This document shows, piece by piece, positions 57,465 to 64,000 of a DNA stretch of 64,000 bases (its first letter is position 1; each line of letters begins with the position of its first letter). The stretch is from positions 63,788,639 to 63,852,638 of the forward strand of contig OZ023210.1 of the NCBI GenBank assembly GCA_963995525.1, in the 5' to 3' direction. Origin of the DNA: Escarpia spicata (taxonomy: Eukaryota; Annelida; Polychaeta; Sabellida; Siboglinidae). The notes under the pieces were generated by a model. That model was not told where the DNA came from. It did no database searches and saw only the letters and a list, made by a program, of their open reading frames with translations. Made by a program: the position numbers and the translations under genes.

Positions 57465-59800
57465 CTGAAATAACAAATTACCCTTATAGAATTTGCAAAA
57501 AAATAAATTGTTGTAGGTTTCTGACAAAAGCAAACAAAATCCTGTCTTTTACCATCTTGTCTGTACATCCATTTGTCTAGTCATTTGCCCAGCTTCCAAG
57601 TGTGAAAAGACTTTGCCTAGCTGTGAAAAATACAAATTAATAAATTAATTTCAAGTTGCAAGGTATGTATTGTTTATTCTATGATAAAAACATTATAAAT
57701 AATTGATATCACGCTTACATAATCTACACAGAGACAGTTACTTTTGTTATGTTACACTTTTATGCAAACAATTACCTGGAAAATGTTACAATATATTACT
57801 TGTGAACATTTTATTTTTGGTTATAACTAATCATCTACTAAATATACAATAGATAGGTTTGCAACTTGCATTGCATTTATTGTTTCACCACTTGGCAAAT
57901 TACCATTTTCACACTTGGTAGCTGGGCAACGACCCACATCCGAATGTGAACATATTTATTATTTGATAAATTTACTTGATTTTTTAAAGTAATAACATTA
58001 AGTTAAAAATCAAATAATTATCATGACTTGTGCCAGTAATTAGCAATGCACCAAGCAGTAAGGTGTAATTACACTGATTGCAATCTATTAAATGGCAGTG
58101 ACATGTCTTTTGTCTTCCATTCATTCATGTTATACAGACACATAAAATGAAAAATATGTTATGTCCGTAAACATTGTTAGTAGATAATACAAGATACGAT
58201 AGTTATATTTTTGTTCTAAATATTTATCTCAGTACATACTGTAGTTCCAATTCAAAATGTAATGGTAATACCTTCAAATGTAATAGTATATATTACGTGA
58301 TGTACATTGTCTTCAATATGCAACTGTAATAAAATGGAAACTAGGCAATAGCAATATATTACACTGTAATGTAATTCACCACAGGCCTGTGCACTGGAGT
58401 TATGAAAATACAAATAAATAAATTACTAATGAAATATTAAAAATTATATAGTAACAAATGTAACAGTACTTGTGTGTTACAATAGTGTGTGTTATGAAAG
58501 CTGCATCTACTGTAAGAATTATATTGACTGAAAACATTACTTTTGAAAACTTAAACATAATAGATTATTAACTCGATGGATACATACTGTAATCTACAGG
58601 GTGTTCAATGTGGTAACCATTCAATATTAATAATAATTAATCACATCTACCTGCAAGGTTTTCCAGTTGCAATGGTGATCAGGGTGATGTTAGGGATGGG
58701 TTAATTATAGTAATAATAAGTATCCGACATGTCACATCCATGTTACCCAGTTCCTGCCATTTCCACCTAGCATGCTTTAATTACCAGTAGATCAGGTTCA
58801 GATGACTATTTTAACTGGAGGGAGAATGCAGTGGGCCAGCTGGAGGTGGCTGGTGTATTTGTTATTCATAGCAGGAAAGACCTACAAAGTACAATATCAA
58901 CTGGTAATTAATTAAATTTGATCAGTTGACTTAGGCAAACACTACACTTAGTTCCTCAGTCCAATTAGCTGGATTAGCAGACAAGTGCCAAACACTGCAA
59001 TAAACTGTTTCTACAGAGAATACTGATGGGAGATAATTCTTCAGCAAGTCATTGATGACATAACTTTAGTGAGTCATGTGTCAGAGGAGGAGATTGGTTC
59101 CAACTATAAGAATGAGACAGACCACTTCCTAATTTTAAATTTTTTATTTTAAATATCTAACTTATGCATGGTACTTTATGTGTACAGATATTTGATGTTG
59201 ATCAAACTGCATGGCACTTTCATAAAGTCCAAGTATTGTCATTTAAAAAACAACAAATGTTAAGTATGAAAAATAATAATTAATCTATGTAAATTCAACG
59301 TTAACTACATTTGAAAATATAATTATTCTTCCATCTGCAAATTCACATTGCAATGTTCTACATCCAAGTATTGCTTCTTACGGTTTTAAAAACATGATAA
59401 CAGACTAACCTGACTCGGCAACGAGTATAATTAAAATAATTATTTCTTATTTGCATGTAAAAGTACATAGATTAATTAAATGCATAACTAACAAACTAGC
59501 ATCTATTAATTTGTTGACGTTTTTGTTTTATTGCCTTACATTCCTGTAACGGGTGGGAGTAACCATGATAATGATAAAAACAGTCACCTGAATCGATTTG
59601 ATTACACTATCAAATTTTCCACAAAACTGAATATATGTAGATTTATTATAGTAGTATCGTACATAACTACAACATTTAGAATATTAGATACTTAGGAAGA
59701 GTTCCGTGATATGATTGGAACCAATGGGGTACAATGACAATAAGTTGAATAACTTATTTTGACACACACGAGACCGTCCAGTCCAGGCATTATACTAGAG
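57465..59800 (-). other. Large intron of the THAP gene, nothing else seen
   Basis: About 2.3 kb of AT-rich sequence with weak repeats of taatgtaat/gtaatagtatat around 58260-58450. No coding, RNA or mobile element support. Confidence 0.5.
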
Positions 59801-59807
59801 TCTAGAC

Positions 59808-60350
59808 CTACAGAATAATAATAATAGCAGAAATTACATGTAAGAATTCACAACTCGTAGAAGGAACCTGGTACCCCGAAGAAGCCATGGGTGTAGTTGC
59901 AGAGCCGGCTGTAGTGACAGCGGCAGCGGAGCCTGCAGCGGCGACTGCGGCACTGGAACTACGCTTGCGAGACCCGCTTGCCTTCGACTCGGGCAAAGCG
60001 GCCGTCGATCCTGTCCGTGCCGACGCCTGTCTTAGGCGGATTGACGGCATCAATGCGGCTTCTACTGCCGGGAATATTGTTGGGACTGCATCGCTTTTCA
60101 ACGATATTCGAGCACCAGGATATCCAAGGGTTGCCAACATCTCCGGATCGCGATCAAAACAGTTTTTCTCAAAATGAGCGGAGCAAAGCCGGCTGTGTTT
60201 CGTCGGCTTGAAGTTAGCTCGCTTGATTTTTGCGATCCATTTCTTCAATAAAACTGGATCCGTAGGGAACTGAAAAAAATGGTGTGTTGCTGTATGTTTA
60301 GAAGAGTTTGCATTACAACCGAATGCCGCACAATGAACCATGAATGGCAT
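59808..60350 (-). CDS. THAP-type zinc-finger protein, exon 1
   Basis: Starts at ATG 60350 (or 60341, giving the usual MVxCAAFGC). The domain is complete: HCAAFGCNANSS (zinc Cys pair), HHFFQFPTDPVLLKKWIAKI (P and W of the fold), PTKHSRLCSAHFEKNCF (Cys-x2-His pair) and DAVPTIF (the AVPTxF box). An Ala/Ser-rich tail follows; a donor probably lies at 59870-59880 (cag|gttcct or g|gtacca), so the last codons of the open frame are likely intron. THAP domains bind DNA and derive from P-element-type transposases. A dispersed repeat lies 110 bp upstream. Confidence 0.82.
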   Translation of the reverse strand: MPFMVHCAAFGCNANSSKHTATHHFFQFPTDPVLLKKWIAKIKRANFKPTKHSRLCSAHFEKNCFDRDPEMLATLGYPGARISLKSDAVPTIFPAVEAALMPSIRLRQASARTGSTAALPESKASGSRKRSSSAAVAAAGSAAAVTTAGSATTPMASSGYQVPSTSCEFLHVISAIIIIL

Positions 60351-60464
60351 GATGATATTCGCATTACACAGCCACCTCTGCTGTCATATTGCCGAGAATG
60401 AATGTAAACAAGCGGTCGCTGTACCGGCAGAGTCATGTCTGACGTCACATCTCAGCATCCCAAA

Positions 60465-60640
60465 AAGCGCGCCAAAAATATGCATATTCGAAAATGTCCG
60501 GATGTACAACATAAAATGTGGAATTTCTAATTCTTTGATTTTTGGGGATTTTTTTGGTTGGTGGACATGGAAATATATAGCAGGATCTAATTTAACATGA
60601 ATTCAAGCAAAATATGTTTTTATTCCCTTTAAATCAATCC
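60465..60640. repeat. Dispersed repeat, inverted copy of 26085-26236
   Basis: Reverse-complement match of about 150 bp to the sequence in PCYT2 intron 2. It sits just upstream of the THAP gene start codon, in its presumed promoter or 5' UTR. Confidence 0.8.
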
Positions 60641-61815
60641 GTCTGTCATGAACTGTTGCTAAGTTCATTCTCCGTTTATTCCATATATTTTCCTTCTTTC
60701 CTTTACTGAATCTGTGACATAAACAGCAGCTGGTCCACGTTTCATTTTGATAATTTTATCGGTCAACGCTCATTCGCATGGCGGTGGCTAATCCATATAC
60801 ACACATGTTTATCAAAGACCGTATATCAATACAAGACGGTGCAGCGCGCGCTATCTACATTGTTTGAGGAAAGTACGTAAGCAGTTCGTCCGCCATTCTG
60901 GCGTTGCGCCAAGCCAGACCGAAAATGCAGTTCTTTGCATTATCATTGCTCAACATTTTCAACGATAACCTCAATATTATAATTATATAAGACGTGGTAC
61001 AGCCTGATGTGATGATTATTCTGATGAAACACGATGCAGTTCAGTTGGCTCAATAAGTAAGTGCAACATTACTACGTGATTTGTTAGCAAATGTCATTAT
61101 TTTGAATTGTGATTTATATGATGCATCACAGCTTTGTGATTATTCTGATGAAATGAGGTGACTGAACAAATACGCTAACATTGCGCGCTGCTGGTCCCGC
61201 ATGCGCTTGCCTCCCGAATGGCGGACAAAAACCTTCAGTGTAGAACCTTTAGTGTAGACTGCCATTTTCTCGCGACGCCTGTCCAAATAGAGGCTCCTTG
61301 ATGTTGATGACGTATTTCTTGCATATATTAACTCGGCGTAGCTACGGACATTCCCGAATATTCATGAGCATGCCTTATACGGATTATATAGGTGGGCCCA
61401 TTGTAGAAACTCCGCGTACGCATAGCTATTTATATATATATCGTCAGGGTCATTAGTGATTTATTAAACATAATTCTAATGAAATAAAGGCATATAATTA
61501 CATGAAATAATCATATTAACATGATTACCTAACAATTGCGTACATTACAAAGAGATTAAAATTCTCAAAGAATCCCACGAACGTATACAATACTAGCACC
61601 AGACCGAATAGATCAGCACGCACACATGACACGGTGACCAAGAACCGTGACGGTAAGGGGGTATTGTACCGCGCGATCAATCGATAGCGCTGCGCAAACT
61701 GATTTCGCACCTGTGATACATATATACATATGTCACCATTTAAATAGGTGACATATATGTTGAACAAAAGATCTAGTTAAAAGTAAGGTAAGTTCTTATA
61801 CATGTATACTATATA
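60641..61815. other. Intergenic, no gene seen
   Basis: CpG-richer than average at 60840-60910 and 61170-61320. tgtgattattctgatgaaa occurs at 61010 and again at 61135. No ORF of note. Confidence 0.5.
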
Positions 61816-62523
61816 TGTGTGTGTGGCGGCCTAGGAAAACCAGTAGGAAGTCGCCAGGCGTAATTGCGTCACGTCATAAACTTATAAAGTTGATTTTGCG
61901 TCATTGGGTTGATTTTGAGATTTCGCTACGATATTTTAGCTAACATACTTATCTAAAAGTTCACCAAGTAGTTTACTGATTACGTAAGTGAAAGTTGTAC
62001 TTTTTGTGTTTTTGTAACCGTGAAGTTCGTTCTAGGTTGCAGCGTTTTAGAATTAAAAGCGCATTATTTTGCTAACGCTCAAATCCTAGGACAGAAGTTC
62101 CCATGCCCATATACGGTATACCGTTCGAAAGCTACTTACAGCACGCAGTTCCCTATCAGCGCATGAATACGTTTGAAAAAATTGAGTGCGCAGTGAAAGT
62201 TAACGGGATTTTGCAGTCACTCAGCGATACGCCATTTTGAATTTGGACTGGTAGCGTATACAATAGCATTACATTGACACCTGAATAACAGAGGGCGCTG
62301 CGCGAGTAACTATGCTTGGTAATTAAATGCTTTGATTTTATTTGGAAGTTGGATTGGTGTTGTTGATGTAGTTCGATTAATTATTAGTTTAGTTTGATGT
62401 TGCTGTAGATTATATCTGTACATATTTCTTAACAGTTTACTTTGTTATCGAACCGGATTTCGTTGGAAATACAGACTACGGGACGAATTTCGTTTCGTGT
62501 TTACGATCTTCGAAAAATCAAAA

Positions 62524-62859
62524 ATGGCCATGGGCATGGATGGACCGAAGTCGAACGATGTTGCTCGGTGTTTCAACGCATTGGCATTGGTGAACATGCA
62601 GTATATCGCAAGTGGGGACATCCTCAACGAACTTGTGAATGACTACTTTGTGACACACCCGATCGGCAATGATGACAGTGATTCGGAATTGTCTGATTCG
62701 AGCGAGGACGACATTGACCCGGAGCTAGCAGAGGAAGTGAGCGGATCTGTCAATGGTGACAGTCAAACTGTTTATGACGACCTGAGACCCAAACAACAAC
62801 AGTCCTTTTTAGAGCTAACCACATATTCATGGAAGAATTTGCTACCTCTTGCGTGTTGA
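62524..62859 (+). CDS. Acidic 111-aa ORF inside the DNA transposon
   Basis: Starts at ATGGCCATGGGCATGGATGG (context aaaaATGG). Residues 1-45 are a mixed, possibly helical part (..DVARCFNALALVNMQYIASG..NELVNDYF); 50-75 are strongly acidic (NDDSDSELSDSSEDDIDPEL); the rest is polar. No zinc finger, DDE pattern or signal peptide. The acidic N-terminus recalls those of some piggyBac-type transposases, but nothing else of one is present. Function unknown. Confidence 0.45.
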   Translation: MAMGMDGPKSNDVARCFNALALVNMQYIASGDILNELVNDYFVTHPIGNDDSDSELSDSSEDDIDPELAEEVSGSVNGDSQTVYDDLRPKQQQSFLELTTYSWKNLLPLAC

Positions 62860-62884
62860 TTAGTAATATACATTTTTGCTAACA

Positions 62885-63400
62885 AATTACAACTTTTTTT
62901 ACGGGTGCTCTCTTTAGATTATTGTAACTTTAAAAGTAACCATCAGAATTTGATAATAGTTTTTAGTGTTCCGAAGCTGAGATACATAGTTACATTTTCT
63001 TCACATTGGACATGGTATAGCACTGGATATTTTGATATAATATTAATACTGCAGCAACATTTTATTTTGACATGAATGATGATGATTCCAGACACTAGTC
63101 ACTACGAGTACTTTTCTCCTGCAACAATGTTTGATGGGTGCCCTCTTTAAATTCTTGTAACTTTAAAAGTAGACATCAGAATTTAATAATTATTTCTGTA
63201 AGCTAAAGATAACAAACACAGCTACATTTGCTTCACTGGGTTGTATATGGTAATAGCAACATATATTTTGTTATACCATCATGAAGTTTGTTTTCATGTG
63301 AATAATGACTCTCGACTTTAAAACTGATTTTTGTCCTGAACTAATTAGGGGCCCTCTTTAAATTTTGGTAACTTTGGTTCTGGTGGGAATATTTGAATAC
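62885..63400. repeat. Three diverged direct repeats in the transposon interior
   Basis: Units starting gggtgctctctttagattat (62903), gggtgccctctttaaattct (63135) and ggggccctctttaaattttg (63349), each followed by ttgtaactttaaaagta..atcagaattt.ataat or a fragment of it. Confidence 0.8.
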
Positions 63401-63508
63401 ATTAAACCGTATTGGAATTGGAAATAGTGTTGCTTTCCATTTCTTGAATAAAAATACATATTATTTGTTTGTCAATGTGACTGGTTTTCCTAGGCCGCCA
63501 CACATATA

Positions 63509-63860
63509 CTGGATGCTATGTATAGCATAGTATCCAGTCCTCAAAAGCTAAAAGCGCTTTACCCGTTACTCCTTGGCAGACGTGTTCAATCAAACACCAT
63601 CTTGACTTCTCTGGAAAGGATATTTTCTGGGAGAAAGGTGCAGAAATTAAAAAGAATTGACAGGCGTGAAGATTATTCGTACGTCAATTATCCACCACTG
63701 TCTATAGCCAGGTACTCATACAGCTGAGTGAACTGTAACAATGTAAAGTGAATGAACTTGCCCAAGGTTCGATACAGCAGCAGAAGATTCAAACCCAGGT
63801 TCTCTTGATTGAGAGTTGAAAGCTCTAGACACAGCCCCACTGTGATCCACACGTTGGTCA
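63509..63860 (-). mobile_element. tRNA-derived SINE, full-length-like copy
   Basis: The head is at the right (B box GGTTTGAATC, 63795-63786), with body and tail running left to tggatactatgctatacata at about 63509-63530. The tail matches the 72-bp unit at 16.6 kb, and the body matches 48970-49245. Its 3' end abuts the right terminal repeat of the DNA transposon. Confidence 0.82.
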
Positions 63861-64000
63861 CCGTGTGCACGCTTATCCAAGATAAAACTGACTCGTTAAA
63901 AACGCTAAATCAGTAAATGTTTTGGCAACGTGTTGACCACTGCATGTCTATCAGTTTTGCCCATTAATTGAGTCTAGTGATTTGTTCATATATTGACATA

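Larger units (their letters stand above)
61821..63503 (+). mobile_element. DNA transposon with 24-bp terminal inverted repeats
   Basis: 61821-61844 (GTGTGGCGGCCTAGGAAAAC plus CAGT) is the exact reverse complement of 63480-63503. Outside both ends lies TATAT, compatible with a TATA or TA target duplication. The 1683-bp interior holds one ORF (62524-62859), and its right third contains three diverged direct repeats. No recognisable transposase is present, so it is non-autonomous or of an unfamiliar type. Confidence 0.85.

Overview
This is a eukaryotic (animal) genomic window with long introns, many minisatellites, and several clades of non-LTR retrotransposon. None of it looks prokaryotic. The best guess for the organism is an amphioxus (Branchiostoma). 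The main reason is that minisatellites made of exon/intron boundaries, abundant here, are to my recollection an amphioxus peculiarity; CR1-type LINEs and tRNA-headed SINEs also fit. This is inference and other marine invertebrates are not excluded.

The left 34 kb is dominated by one gene on the minus strand: ethanolamine-phosphate cytidylyltransferase (PCYT2, CDP-ethanolamine branch of phosphatidylethanolamine synthesis). I could place 13 coding exons plus one alternative exon, running from the start codon near 34219 to an exon ending near 332-336. The last roughly 40 codons lie beyond the left edge. Every internal junction but the last keeps the frame and matches the family residue by residue. 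Notable features are: a 67-nt exon present twice (6a at 18268-18334, 6b at 17369-17435), as expected for mutually exclusive splicing; a U12-type AT-AG intron splitting the second HxGH catalytic motif; and three exon boundaries (exon 2 donor, exon 11 donor, exon 12 acceptor) copied into tandem arrays of decoy splice sites in the adjoining introns. The other introns hold pure minisatellites, LINE relics, and a LINE whose empty site survives in a neighbouring duplicated segment.

From 34.4 to 54 kb the window is mostly mobile DNA: a young CR1-type LINE (plus strand) inserted about 200 bp upstream of the PCYT2 start codon; an RTE-type LINE (minus, decayed, catalytic box lost); a second decayed LINE (minus); and a young CR1/L2-like LINE (plus). 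Between them are AATGGTATT, AACGTT and 24-bp arrays and a CpG-rich island at 44.2-45.9 kb of unfamiliar coding-like sequence with a 27-bp repeat. The CR1 element joins its two reading frames through a T TTA AAC heptamer directly before the ORF1 stop, the classical arrangement for -1 ribosomal frameshifting.

The right 10 kb carries the start of a ZSWIM3-like gene and a two-exon THAP-domain gene (both minus), then a 1.7-kb DNA transposon with 24-bp perfect terminal inverted repeats enclosing one acidic 111-aa ORF, and finally a SINE. Relatives of that SINE lie at 49 kb and, with its tail expanded five-fold, at 16.6 kb.
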